From: CBCXVS01 sp965178525
GTDB taxonomy: Bacteria; Tectomicrobia; Entotheonellia; Entotheonellales; Entotheonellaceae
Direction of reading: 5' to 3'
Length of the DNA stretch: 13,879 nucleotides
Assembly (NCBI GenBank): GCA_965178525.1
Contig: CBCXVS010000211.1
Coordinates: 1 to 13,879, forward strand
Both the position numbers and the translations under genes were made by a program. Positions 6,050-13,879 of the stretch are shown here, piece by piece. The notes under the pieces are model-generated. The model searched no databases and was not told where the DNA came from. It saw only the letters and a list, made by a program, of their open reading frames with translations. Each line of letters opens with the position of its first letter. Within the stretch, counting starts at the first letter, position 1.

Positions 6050-6610
6050 CTAGACCGGTAACGCAGGTTCGGTGCGCTCAGTCGGGATCTCGACGTGGAA
6101 TGCATTAATACTAAAGGCCAGCGACGAATAATAGCCCATGAGGTTGGTCAGCTCGATGAGCCCGCGCACGCCAAACTGGGCCAGTGCGGCATCAAACGTC
6201 GCTTGGCTGACCTGGCGCGTGCGGAAAAACTCCCGACCATAGTTCACCACCGCAGCCTCATCAGCGGCTAAACCGATCAGCTCTTTCTTGTCGCGCAGGT
6301 TGTCCACGAGATCATCCCCTAAGCCGGCCCGGCGACCGGCGGCAGCGTGGGCATGCCAGATGTACTGACAGTCCATCTCACGCGCGGTCAGCAGCATGGC
6401 CAACTCGCGAATTCGGAGGGATAGGCTGGAGGGGTCGCCGCGCAAATACGCCCGCAGATGTTCGCCTCGTTTCATCATTTCAGGCACGTGGATCATGACC
6501 GACATGGGGCCGTCAGCCGGGACGTCCCCGCGTAGTTGTACCAGCTCGTCAAACACAACGCGCTGGTCTTCGGGAATGCTCTCTCGAGTTGCTATAGGTA
6601 TCCGTGTCAC
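6050..6610 (-). CDS. Carboxymuconolactone decarboxylase / AhpD-like family protein
   Basis: This is an alpha-helical protein of 186 aa from the CMD/AhpD-like superfamily. The core motif is REMDCQYIWHAHA, with C81, H86 and H88. It has the first cysteine of the AhpD C-x-x-C pair, but the second position is Ile84, so it is unlikely to be a classical AhpD peroxidase with a disulfide. Such single-cysteine members are common beside SDR and GMC genes. The GTG start at 6610 has AGGAG six to seven bases upstream on the minus strand. It is divergent from the GMC oxidoreductase with 168 bases between starts, so the two may share a control region. The reaction and substrate are not known. Confidence 0.85.
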   Translation of the reverse strand: MTRIPIATRESIPEDQRVVFDELVQLRGDVPADGPMSVMIHVPEMMKRGEHLRAYLRGDPSSLSLRIRELAMLLTAREMDCQYIWHAHAAAGRRAGLGDDLVDNLRDKKELIGLAADEAAVVNYGREFFRTRQVSQATFDAALAQFGVRGLIELTNLMGYYSSLAFSINAFHVEIPTERTEPALPV

Positions 6611-6778
6611 GGTGTTCTCCTGAATGGGGCTATGAATCGCAGGTGAATCGGTTTAGAATCGATGTCCTTACAGGAATTAAAGCCCATGCCGGGACGATTA
6701 TAGGTATGCGCCCCGGCGGCGTCAATGCGACCAGTAAGTTGTGGCAGAGACGCATACGCACAGAGAGGAAAGCCGACC

Positions 6779-8323
6779 ATGAAATACGATGTCATTGTCA
6801 TCGGGGCCGGGTCCGCCGGCTGTGTCTTAGCGACGCGTCTGACGGAAGACCCGGACCGTTCGGTGTTGCTGTTGGAAGCCGGGCCGGACTATCCCCAGGT
6901 CGAGTTCTATCCCGATGATCTCAAGTATGGCTACAACCAAACGGCCTCGGCCGTCGATGCGCCGCACAATTGGTCTTTTGTGGGCACACCGACAGTGCAG
7001 CAAGGGGATAATACCATGCCCGTGCCACGCGGCAAGGTCGTGGGTGGCTCCAGCGCCATCAATGGCCAGGTGTTCTTGCGCGGCGTCCCTGAAGATTACG
7101 ACGCCTGGGCCGCCTTGGGGAATGATGAATGGTCGTTTACCAAAGTCTTGCCGTACTTTAGGATGGCGGAAACGGATACGGACATCCGGGACGACTTTCA
7201 CGGCTTTGACGGCCCCATTCCGGTGCGTCGTCACAAGCGCGAGACGTGGCTCCCGGCCCAGTCCGCATTCTATCAGGCGTGCGTGCAAGCGGATTATCCT
7301 GAAGACGCGGATATGAATCACCCCGATTCGACCGGTATCGGGCCGATACCGATGAATAACCCCAACGGGATTCGCATGAGTACAGCGCTCACCTATCTCA
7401 ACCCAATACGGCACCGCATGAACCTGACGGTGAAGGCCAATGTGCGCGTGCATCGGCTCCTTTTCAGCGGCAAAAAGGTCACAGGCGCCGAAGTCGAAAG
7501 CGGCGGCGAACGGTTTCAGGTCGAGGGCGAAGAAATCATCCTGAGCGCCGGCACCATTGTCTCGCCACAACTCCTCATGCTCTCGGGTGTGGGTCCTGCG
7601 GATCATCTCCGCAGTATGGGCATCGAGGTGCACCACGAGCTGCCGGGTATCGGGCAAAATCTGCGCGACCATCCCAACATCCGCGTTCCGGTCAAGGTCA
7701 AAGATGACTTTCCGCTGGACCCCGAGGCCCCCAGAACGCAGCTCGCCTTGCGTTACACGGCAACGGGCTCCAGCGACCGCAATGACATACAGATCATGCA
7801 GTCGTCCTTTTCCTCTCCCATCGGGGGCGACCCCCTGGAAGCGGAGGGCATTCGATTTACGTGTATCCTGGAGCTGGCCGCCGGCACCGGGGAGTTGCGC
7901 TTGACCTCGACGGACCCGACCGTACAACCGCTCTTGGATTATCGCTATCTGGAAGCGTCCTGGGATCGCGAACGCATGCGCGAGGCCGTGCGGCTGTGCG
8001 CCCGTTTGCTCCAAGATGAGTCCTACCAAGACATCGTCGCCGAGCGCTTAGAGCCCTCGGATCAGGAACTCGCCGATGATGCGGCGCTGGACAACTGGAT
8101 GCGGCAAAACGTCACGACGTCACAGCATATTTCCGGCACCTGCAAGATGGGCCTGGCGTCGGATGCGATGGCGGTGGTGGATCAGCATTGTCGCGTCTAT
8201 GGGCTCGAAGGGCTGCGGGTAGTGGATGCCTCGGTGATGCCGGATGTGATTCGGGCGAATACCAATTGCACGACCATTATGATTGCAGAGCGTATTGCAG
8301 ACTTCATGCGACAAGGGGGATGA
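6779..8323 (+). CDS. GMC family FAD-dependent oxidoreductase (choline dehydrogenase-like)
   Basis: This is a FAD-dependent alcohol dehydrogenase or oxidase of 514 aa. It begins with the FAD dinucleotide fold VIVIGAGSAGCVLATRL, followed by LLLEAGPDYP. GGSSAINGQVFLRG is GMC signature 1 and SAGTIVSPQLLMLSGVGP is signature 2. Near the C-terminus H450 (QHISGTCKMG) is the likely base and N494 (in ANTNCTT) its partner. The ATG at 6779 is preferred over an in-frame upstream GTG-type start because it has AGAGGAA eight bases upstream and opens directly into the FAD motif. Members act on choline, glucose, polyethylene glycol and many other alcohols; the substrate here is not determined. It is divergent from the CMD-like gene. 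A GCCGGG/CCCGGC inverted repeat lies at 6688-6717 in the shared upstream region. Confidence 0.94.
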   Translation: MKYDVIVIGAGSAGCVLATRLTEDPDRSVLLLEAGPDYPQVEFYPDDLKYGYNQTASAVDAPHNWSFVGTPTVQQGDNTMPVPRGKVVGGSSAINGQVFLRGVPEDYDAWAALGNDEWSFTKVLPYFRMAETDTDIRDDFHGFDGPIPVRRHKRETWLPAQSAFYQACVQADYPEDADMNHPDSTGIGPIPMNNPNGIRMSTALTYLNPIRHRMNLTVKANVRVHRLLFSGKKVTGAEVESGGERFQVEGEEIILSAGTIVSPQLLMLSGVGPADHLRSMGIEVHHELPGIGQNLRDHPNIRVPVKVKDDFPLDPEAPRTQLALRYTATGSSDRNDIQIMQSSFSSPIGGDPLEAEGIRFTCILELAAGTGELRLTSTDPTVQPLLDYRYLEASWDRERMREAVRLCARLLQDESYQDIVAERLEPSDQELADDAALDNWMRQNVTTSQHISGTCKMGLASDAMAVVDQHCRVYGLEGLRVVDASVMPDVIRANTNCTTIMIAERIADFMRQGG

Positions 8324-8326
8324 TCA

Positions 8327-8415
8327 ATAGGGGGTCAGATGGGGTCACATCTTCAAACTTCAATCAGCGAGCCGGTCGGAAGGCAAAGATTAAAAATTAA
8401 AGATGTGACCCCTAT
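8327..8415. repeat. GGGGTCACATCTT inverted repeat (palindromic intergenic element)
   Basis: GGGGTCACATCTT (8341-8353) is the exact reverse complement of AAGATGTGACCCC (8400-8412). The left side also carries ATAGGGGGTCA (8327-8337), echoed by TGACCCCTAT (8406-8415). The arms enclose 46 bases. Such GGGGTCA-ended palindromes are familiar dispersed repeats in environmental genomes. It sits between two convergent genes and includes part of the stop codon of the minus-strand gene. It may act as a shared terminator. Confidence 0.7.
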
Positions 8416-9041
8416 TCCCACCTGATGCCCCGCAGATATCTCAGCCACTGCCGCCGAGTTTGCACTTGGCCTTGGCTGATCAGTTGCTTTAAGAAATCAT
8501 GGCTGATGTCCGGAAAGGATCGGCGCTCAGCCGCCGCCTGGTAAACTCCGTCCGCTAAAACGTGGATCTCGACCTGGGATGCGGTGTAGCGCCACACTTC
8601 CGGAATCCTCAGAGCAGCCACGAGTGGCAATTTTCTCATGGAAGAATTGGTAATATCGACCTCAACTACCAAATCCGGAGGCGGATCTCGATCGAGGTCG
8701 ATTCCCTGAGATGGTGATATGGCGGCAGCATGTTCGATATAAAATGACTCATCTGCTTCGATACCGGCCTCGACATCGGCGTGTTGGAAAGTCGTGGAGA
8801 CGGTATGGACCACGTCGATATCTCTGGACTCGGCGATAGCATCGACAATGTCGGCGAACAACCGATGAATCTGTTCATGTAGAGACGTGGGCGCCATGAA
8901 TTCCAAAGTTCCTGCATAGTAGGCCATGCGAGGAGCCGAGATATCCGACAGGACCTCTGTTAAAGAGACATAAATCTCCCAAGGGATATGGTGTAGGGAG
9001 ATGCGCTGACTGTCGTTTACAGACTGAGGGTTGATTGACAT
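8412..9041 (-). CDS. Uma2 family (DUF820) PD-(D/E)XK nuclease-like protein
   Basis: This is a predicted Uma2-type protein of 209 aa. The family has the restriction-endonuclease fold and occurs in many copies in cyanobacteria and other large genomes; its biological role is unsettled. Visible motifs are the N-terminal substrate-like segment YYAGTLEFMAPTSLHEQIH (41-59), GIEADESFYI (93-102), and PPDLVVEVDITNSS (121-134) with D123 and E127 as the acidic pair and K137 just after. I chose the ATG at 9041. The frame is open to 9248, but the extra 69 codons do not look like the family and would overlap the phosphatase gene upstream. No strong Shine-Dalgarno precedes 9041. It lies downstream of the signalling operon on the same strand with a gap of 164 bases; functional linkage is not implied. 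Confidence 0.85.
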   Translation of the reverse strand: MSINPQSVNDSQRISLHHIPWEIYVSLTEVLSDISAPRMAYYAGTLEFMAPTSLHEQIHRLFADIVDAIAESRDIDVVHTVSTTFQHADVEAGIEADESFYIEHAAAISPSQGIDLDRDPPPDLVVEVDITNSSMRKLPLVAALRIPEVWRYTASQVEIHVLADGVYQAAAERRSFPDISHDFLKQLISQGQVQTRRQWLRYLRGIRWE

Positions 9042-9205
9042 GTTGCACGGTTCACCAGTGATGGGGTGATTGGGGTATTCAGTATGGGATATCGCGGGGT
9101 GGAATTCAAGCTGCAGAGAAGGCGGAGTGCAGTCAGCCATCCCGTAGTTCGAATCCACCCGGAGACCGGACGCAAAGCTCTCTATGATGGCGCCAAATAG
9201 AATAG

Positions 9206-11390
9206 CTAATGTACCGATGACATCGGCGCTAGCGGCGTCCGGAAGCAAGTGGCCACGATCGTGATGTCGTCATAGAGATGCGCGCCGTTGGTGAAGGTTT
9301 TGACGTCGTCGTAGAAGCCGCGGCAGATAGCCTCGACACTTTGGCGGCCGTGGCCGTGCTGCCGCCTAGCCGCCAAATACGCCAGAGCCCGCGCATGGCC
9401 ATACAACTGTTGTTCTCGGTCATGCGCTTCGGTGACTCCGTCGGTGATCAGGACGAGCGTGTCATCCGATTGCAGCCGGACCCGATCGGCGGTATAGGGG
9501 AAATGTTCCAACACACACAACGGCGGTCCGCCATCGACTTCGAGGGAACTTGGCGCGGTCCCGATCCGCAGCAAAATGGGCGCATCATGCCCGGCGTTGC
9601 AGAATTCCAGCTCACCGGTGCGGACGTCGATGATGCCAGCGACAGCCGTCACAAACAAGACCGCCGGATTCTCACGGGAGATTTCTTCGTTGACCGACTG
9701 CAGAAGCTCATCCAATGGCGCCTGCTCGCGCAGGGCCAGGCTTTTACATAGCGTTTTGCTCAAGGCCATAAATAATGATGCCGGAACACCCTTGCCTGAG
9801 ACATCGCCTACCAGAAAGAAAAAGTGATGGTCATCGAGCATAAAGGCGTCATAGAGATCGCCGCCGACTTCTTCCGCAGGTTCGGAAATGGCATGGAATT
9901 CAATCGTAGCGGGAAGACCTTCGATTGTCCTGGGGGCAGGTAACATGCCCATTTGGATATCTCGTGCCGCGCTCAGTTCCCCGGCTATCCGGCTGCTGGT
10001 GATTCTTTCGGCCACGAGCGCCTCCCGCAGCTCCCGCCGCCTGCGATCAGCGGCGATAAATCCCGCCGTGAGGAGGACGATCAACAGCATCGCATTGCCT
10101 GCGCTGGGAAATGAGGGGTCTAAGAGCCATTGCCCGTGGACAAAACAGACGAAGCTGATGGCGGTCAATGCCGCCGTGGCGACCAGGAAAAACACCACAC
10201 CATACGCTGGCCGCACACGTGTCAACAGCGGTATCAAGGCGACGGCCAACGCCAGGAAGGCGAGCAACTCGAGCCAAGATGCCTGCCACGGCCGGACTAA
10301 CCGAATGTTGGCGACTATATTTTCAATCAGCTGCGCCTGCACTTCAACACCATCCATGTGCGAATCAATAGGTGTGGCCACGACGTCGGTGAGTTCAATA
10401 CCGGTCACGCCAATGAGCACCATGCGATCGCGCACCAACGCGGCCCTCGTTTCACGCTTGAGGATCGTTATGGCCGAAACGCGCCGCTCTGCCGCCGTCT
10501 GAGCATAATAGAGCCGTCTGCGACCATCCCGGTCGGTTGGAATGGCCCATTTGCCAATCTCAACATGGCTAATGCCACGTGCGCTGCCATGGACCTGATA
10601 CGCGTTTTTCTCCTCAGCAACCCGGAGAAGTTCGAGCGCCAGAGCGGGCGCCAAGGCCCCGTTCACGGTTACCAACAGCGGCATGGTACGCACCACACCA
10701 TCCGCGTCCGGCAGGGCATTGAGATAGCCACGGCCAAAGGCCTTGGCCTCAAACTTAGGCAAGTTGGTTAAATGTTCCGGATAAGCGGGGATGTATTGGG
10801 TAGATACATTGGCCTGAACCCGCACGGGGGTTTGCTTCGCCATTGTTTTTCCGCCTCTTCCACCCTGGCGCATCCCTGCCCGGCCGACAACTGACGGCAC
10901 CCAGAACAGCGTGCCAGCCAGCCAGTCGTCGTACGAAGGCAACTCGTCAATTTGTTCTCGTAGCGCCGGACTGACATCCTGCCTATCTGCGAGGAAAACA
11001 CTTGGCGATAGGCGGTCAACTCGGGGCATGATAAGGTCAAGAGCTACCGCACGCGCGCCCAACTCCCATGACGCCTTAATCAATTGCGCCAGGCACCCGC
11101 GTGACCAAGGCCAATCTCCCACAGCCTCTAGGCTAGCCTGATCAATATCGACAATGATGACAGGCCATTGCGTTTCCTGCCGAGGCAGAATGCGCTGATA
11201 GGCGTCAAACACGATATGGCCGCACCGGGCGCCAATACGATTCGCCCAGCCCGAGATGGAAGACGGCGAGAAGGACCACGACCGCAAAGGCTGCCGGCCG
11301 GCCCTGAGCGCCAGTGAGGGCCTTCACCATGTTGGTGGAGGACCAACCGCCCAGTCGGATTGCCGGATCGTCTACCGGTTCGACGTCCAC
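9206..11390 (-). CDS. CHASE2-SpoIIE (PP2C) sensor phosphatase, apparent +1 frameshift near N-terminus
   Basis: This is a membrane sensor phosphatase of the RsbU/RsbP type, expected to dephosphorylate the STAS antagonist encoded upstream. The main frame (11287 to 9206, 693 codons) holds an extracytoplasmic CHASE2 domain (about 40-330), three transmembrane helices (about 335-419) and a SpoIIE/PP2C domain with EEVGGDLYDAF, VGDVSGKG and YDDITIVAT. The helix that normally precedes CHASE2 is in a different frame: a GTG at 11390, nine bases after the MBL-gene stop and with AAGGA upstream, begins MDVEPVDDPA and reads AAFAVVVLLAVFHLGLG before a TGA at 11205-11207. The two frames join if one base is skipped between about 11207 and 11225; the total length, 3n+1, fits a single extra base. 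In the main frame alone the only start is a TTG without a ribosome site. Mutation, sequencing error or programmed shift remain open. Confidence 0.85.
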
Positions 11391-11399
11391 GAGACATCC

Positions 11400-12356
11400 T
11401 TATACGTAAATGACCATGCCATCATAAGCCGTGGAGATTTTCAGCTCTCGGCCTTCACGCACAATGTCCTTATAACGGATGGTTTCGTGCAGCACCGTAT
11501 CAATCATGTCGTCATCGTACTTCGGTTCATGGTGAAACATACAATAATGCTGCACGTTGGCGCGAAGGCAGAGATCGACGCCAATGATGTTGCTGGAGTG
11601 GCCCCAATCTTCTTTGACCGTAATCATGTCTGCCAGGGAATATATGGCGTCAAAGATCACGAGATCCGCATCCTGATAAAACGCGACCATGGCATGGGTT
11701 TCGGCTTCCGATGTCAGCTTATGTTCACCGTCCGTCGAATAGACCAACACCCGATCGTCCTTTTCGAACCGATAGCCATACGAATCGCCATGGTGCGGCT
11801 GTATCTTTGCCGTCACACGAAAGCCGTTGATGTCGTAGGGCCGTCCGGGTTCCAGCCGGACAAAGTCGATAGTCGCTCCCAACTGCTCCCACTGCACCGG
11901 AAAACTAGGGGCAGCGTGTTGCCGGCGCAACGCGTTTTCCAGGATGTTATGGCAGCCGTGAATACGAATCGTATGACCCGGAATATAGGCCGGCGGAAAA
12001 AACGGAAACCCCATAATGTGATCCCAATGCACGTGGGACATGAACACGTTATACACCTTCGGCGTACCCGGCCCGTGCGTGGCCATGATCTGCTCCCCGA
12101 AACAGCGCAGGCCGGAGCCCATATCGCAGATCATGTAGTCGTCGCCACCGATGAGTTCCACACAAGAAGAATTGCCGCCATATCCATGACGCGTCGGAAA
12201 CGTCAATTCCTCGTCGAGGAACCGTTCGATCGCCTCATCACTTTCAAAATGTCGGCCATTGGCGTGTAGGAGGGCCTGTTTAATTTTGTGACGCACCTCG
12301 CTACCATCCATGGCCACTGGAATGGACCCGCGTGTTCCCCAAAAATGAACGCGCAT
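11400..12356 (-). CDS. MBL-fold metallo-hydrolase (phosphodiesterase-like)
   Basis: This is a metallo-beta-lactamase-fold hydrolase of 318 aa. The metal motif HxHxDH is complete as H108-V-H110-W-D112-H113. Further ligands are likely in PHHGDSYGY (H188/H189), STDG (D209), EDWGHSS (H253) and FHHEP (H275/H276). The N-terminal WGTRGS and GGNSSCVEL segments are typical of the class that includes cyclic-nucleotide phosphodiesterases and RNase Z relatives. The substrate is not known. It lies inside the partner-switching operon, nine bases upstream of the phosphatase GTG start, so the two are probably co-translated. The gap to the kinase gene upstream is 122 bases. A role in degrading a nucleotide signal within the same circuit is an inference. 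Confidence 0.88.
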   Translation of the reverse strand: MRVHFWGTRGSIPVAMDGSEVRHKIKQALLHANGRHFESDEAIERFLDEELTFPTRHGYGGNSSCVELIGGDDYMICDMGSGLRCFGEQIMATHGPGTPKVYNVFMSHVHWDHIMGFPFFPPAYIPGHTIRIHGCHNILENALRRQHAAPSFPVQWEQLGATIDFVRLEPGRPYDINGFRVTAKIQPHHGDSYGYRFEKDDRVLVYSTDGEHKLTSEAETHAMVAFYQDADLVIFDAIYSLADMITVKEDWGHSSNIIGVDLCLRANVQHYCMFHHEPKYDDDMIDTVLHETIRYKDIVREGRELKISTAYDGMVIYV

Positions 12357-12370
12357 GCTCCCCCCCTGAC

Positions 12371-12399
12371 TCTATAATGGTGGTAGAGTAGGACAACAA
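12371..12399 (-). promoter_or_regulatory. Possible sigma-70-type promoter before the MBL gene
   Basis: On the minus strand TTGTTG (12399-12394) is followed after 17 bases by TATAGA (12376-12371). Transcription would start only about eight bases before the ATG at 12356, which is short. A run of G and GGAG directly precedes that ATG. This could be an internal promoter of the operon. Confidence 0.3.
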
Positions 12400-12478
12400 A
12401 TATGGCGATTCTATCGAGACTGTACACGCAAAGCAATGCTGACATTCTGCGATGCGTAAAATGTGGGGTGGGGTGTAC

Positions 12479-12898
12479 TCAGAGCGGCAAGCGCACCGCA
12501 AGTTGCAGGATGTTTCGATCGTCGACGCGGCGATAGGTGACGTGATCCATCAGGGCTTGGATGAGCACAACTCCCAGGCCACCTACCTGGCGGTCATCGA
12601 GACTGGCCGTGAGGTCTGGGATGGGCAGGGTAAGGATGTTGTACGGTTCCCCCGTATCAATCAGCTCGATGAGAAAATGCTGCGTCGCATCCTGTGTACA
12701 ACGGACTTCCACGTCGCCGGTGTCACCGCGATAGGCATGCTTGCAAATATTCACCAACGCTTCTTCGACAGCCAGTTCGATGGCTAACACACGTTGGGGT
12801 GGAAAGCCTGCGGCCAGGGCGCGATCCGCTACAAATGCGGTACATGGCGCTAACGATTCAAGCCGTGCGGGTAATGTCATTGCGGTCATCGTAAGCAT
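12479..12898 (-). CDS. RsbW-like anti-sigma factor / serine-protein kinase (HATPase_c)
   Basis: This is a 139-aa GHKL ATPase of the RsbW/SpoIIAB type. Such proteins bind and inhibit a target, often a sigma factor, and phosphorylate a STAS antagonist on serine. The N-box is ELAVEEALVNICKHAY (41-56) with E45, E46 and N50. The G1 box is IDTGEPYN (80-87) with D81, and the G2 region has GGLG (106-109). There is no membrane segment. The start at 12898 is uncertain: in-frame ATGs at codons 4 and 7 are alternatives, and no strong Shine-Dalgarno separates them. It follows the STAS gene by 77 bases on the same strand, the usual antagonist-kinase order. Confidence 0.9.
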   Translation of the reverse strand: MLTMTAMTLPARLESLAPCTAFVADRALAAGFPPQRVLAIELAVEEALVNICKHAYRGDTGDVEVRCTQDATQHFLIELIDTGEPYNILTLPIPDLTASLDDRQVGGLGVVLIQALMDHVTYRRVDDRNILQLAVRLPL

Positions 12899-12975
12899 TC
12901 CAAAACCTTATGACTACGCCAGTTGCAATATTCTGAAGTACTGAGACAAAAAAAGCGGTATGTTTGTGTTGAGAC

Positions 12976-13350
12976 TTATGACCTGTCATACGCGGATGCC
13001 GCAGCAGGAGATATGGCATCCAACGCCGCCTTCACCGTATCGAAAATGGTGACAATGGTATGAAATCGGCTGATTTTAAACACGTCTTGCAGAAACGGTT
13101 GTAAGGCTGCAACGACGATTTCACCCTGTTGCTTCTGGCACTGCTTCGCGGCTAAGATCAGCACCCGTAAGCCAGCACTGCTTATGTAATTCACACTACT
13201 TAAGTCTAAAACGGCTTTCTTCTCTTCACCTGCACAGTCCTCGAGTTCGGGTAACAACGTATTTTCGAACGCTTGAGCTGTTGTATGATCGATACGTCCG
13301 GTGACCTGTACGATGATCACGTTTTCGATGGATTGTGTCGTGACCTCCAT
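12976..13350 (-). CDS. STAS-domain anti-sigma factor antagonist (RsbV/SpoIIAA-like)
   Basis: This is a single STAS domain of 124 aa. The phosphorylation loop is DLSSVNYISSAGLRVL (49-64); by alignment with SpoIIAA and RsbV the phosphorylated residue is S58. When dephosphorylated, such proteins bind the RsbW-type kinase and release its partner. The ATG at 13350 has GGAGGTGGAG directly upstream (13353-13362). An extended -10 candidate lies about 50 bases before the start, so this is probably the first gene of the signalling operon, followed by the kinase, MBL hydrolase and CHASE2-SpoIIE phosphatase. The C-terminal tail (SPAAASAYDRS) is low in complexity. Confidence 0.92.
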   Translation of the reverse strand: MEVTTQSIENVIIVQVTGRIDHTTAQAFENTLLPELEDCAGEEKKAVLDLSSVNYISSAGLRVLILAAKQCQKQQGEIVVAALQPFLQDVFKISRFHTIVTIFDTVKAALDAISPAAASAYDRS

Positions 13351-13401
13351 CGCTCCACCTCCGCCTCATGGCTCTCTTGATCAAGCTTGTCGAATCTGCA
13401 T

Positions 13402-13410
13402 ATCATAGCA
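13402..13410 (-). promoter_or_regulatory. Extended -10 promoter candidate for the STAS operon
   Basis: On the minus strand the sequence TGCTATGAT is an extended -10 element (TGnTATAAT type). No -35 hexamer of quality lies 17 bases upstream. A start about 45 bases before the STAS ATG would give an ordinary leader that contains the strong ribosome binding site. Confidence 0.3.
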
Positions 13411-13481
13411 CTCGTCAGCGCCTGTAGCCACCGTCTGAAAGTTTCTATCTTCAAGGAATGATCATGGGCAAGCGTCTGCAA

Positions 13482-13879
13482 TCATGTAGCCGAAGCGAGC
13501 CTCACATGGTCGAGGAGCATCTGTGAAGCCGTATCGCCACTGCGGATGCAATCGGGAATACCCACGCCATGGTAGGCATTTCCGGCCAGCACGAGACCTG
13601 GCAGACGACGTGCCAGCGACTCGATGCGAGCCACGCGTTGGACGTGTCCGAGATGATACTGCGCCATCGACTGCGGCCACCGGCTGACGCTGACGTAGGC
13701 GGGATCGCTGCGGATGCCGAGTAGTTGGCGGAGATCCTGGCAGACGGCCTGTTGCATCGCCGTGTCCGAGCGCTCGTACTGATTCTGCTGCAGCGCGCCA
13801 CCGACAAAGGCACGCAACAGCACCTGATCAGCAGGGGCGCGATCAGCAAATTTGACACTGCTGAAAGAACAGGCAATCA
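13482..13879 (-). CDS. Protoporphyrinogen oxidase, C-terminal part (cut by window edge)
   Basis: This is the C-terminal 131 or so codons of an oxygen-dependent protoporphyrinogen IX oxidase (HemY/PPO type, FAD-dependent), which makes protoporphyrin IX in haem synthesis. The frame is open to the right edge with no start, so the gene begins outside the window. Recognisable parts are KFADRAPADQVLLRAFVGG, then LLGIRSDPAYVSVSRWPQS, the QYHLGH block, and the C-terminal FAD-contact motif LAGNAYHGVGIPDCIRSGD. The stop is TGA at 13482-13484. It lies 131 bases upstream of the STAS gene on the same strand; read-through into the signalling operon is possible but there is no sign of functional linkage. 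Confidence 0.9.
   Translation of the reverse strand, partial: IACSFSSVKFADRAPADQVLLRAFVGGALQQNQYERSDTAMQQAVCQDLRQLLGIRSDPAYVSVSRWPQSMAQYHLGHVQRVARIESLARRLPGLVLAGNAYHGVGIPDCIRSGDTASQMLLDHVRLASAT

Noticed and set aside
6827..8029. A 400-codon open frame on the minus strand inside the GMC gene
   Set aside because: It is antisense to a clear GMC oxidoreductase, has no recognisable domain and arises from codon bias of the real gene.
9147..9156. GTTCGAATCC, like the T-loop of a tRNA
   Set aside because: No pairing T-stem, anticodon arm or acceptor stem could be built around it; only a weak 7-bp inverted repeat (9097-9103 with 9154-9160) is present.
9042..9248. N-terminal extension of the Uma2 gene to 9248
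   Set aside because: The extra 69 codons do not resemble the family and would overlap the end of the phosphatase gene; the ATG at 9041 fits the usual length.
11256..12269. A 337-codon plus-strand frame antisense to the MBL gene
   Set aside because: The minus strand encodes a complete MBL hydrolase with all metal ligands; the antisense product has no known features.

Overview
The window looks like chromosomal DNA of a Gram-negative environmental bacterium with a repeat-rich genome and a GC content that I estimate by eye in the mid-fifties. The Gram-negative call rests on the LdtD/MepK-type peptidoglycan gene pair, one member of which has a Tat signal. Short palindromic repeats between genes, and a run of flavin and NAD(P) oxidoreductases, resemble large uncultured genomes such as 'Candidatus Entotheonella' (Tectomicrobia). 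That placement is a low-confidence inference: there is no rRNA or other phylogenetic marker.

Left (1-2190, + strand): a YkuD L,D-transpeptidase that lacks the usual signal peptide and N-terminal part, then a Tat-exported YcbK/MepK-type M15 peptidase. The two are separated by an AT-rich spacer. Together they would build and cut 3-3 crosslinks in the cell wall.

Centre (2200-8410): a metabolic block with an LLM-class flavin monooxygenase, two divergent short-chain dehydrogenases, a carboxymuconolactone-decarboxylase/AhpD-like protein and a GMC flavin oxidoreductase. Between the two dehydrogenases lies a 263-bp foldback structure made of heptamer repeats, whose outer G-runs sit at the Shine-Dalgarno position of both genes. 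Between 5165 and 6030 is a decayed zone. It holds the C-terminal relic of a flavocytochrome c sulfide dehydrogenase, a 139-bp MITE-like element with 22-bp terminal inverted repeats, and a small gene with an in-frame amber stop.

Right (8412-13481, - strand): a Uma2-family nuclease relative, then a partner-switching signalling cassette. In transcription order the cassette is a STAS anti-sigma-factor antagonist, an RsbW-like serine kinase, an MBL-fold hydrolase and a CHASE2-SpoIIE phosphatase. The last two are 9 nt apart. The phosphatase gene carries an apparent +1 frameshift that separates its first membrane helix from the CHASE2 sensor domain. The expected logic is that the sensor phosphatase dephosphorylates the STAS protein, which then sequesters the kinase and frees its target. 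No sigma factor is in the window, so the output is unknown. The right edge cuts the C-terminus of a protoporphyrinogen oxidase gene.

No rRNA, tRNA, CRISPR array or complete transposase gene was found.
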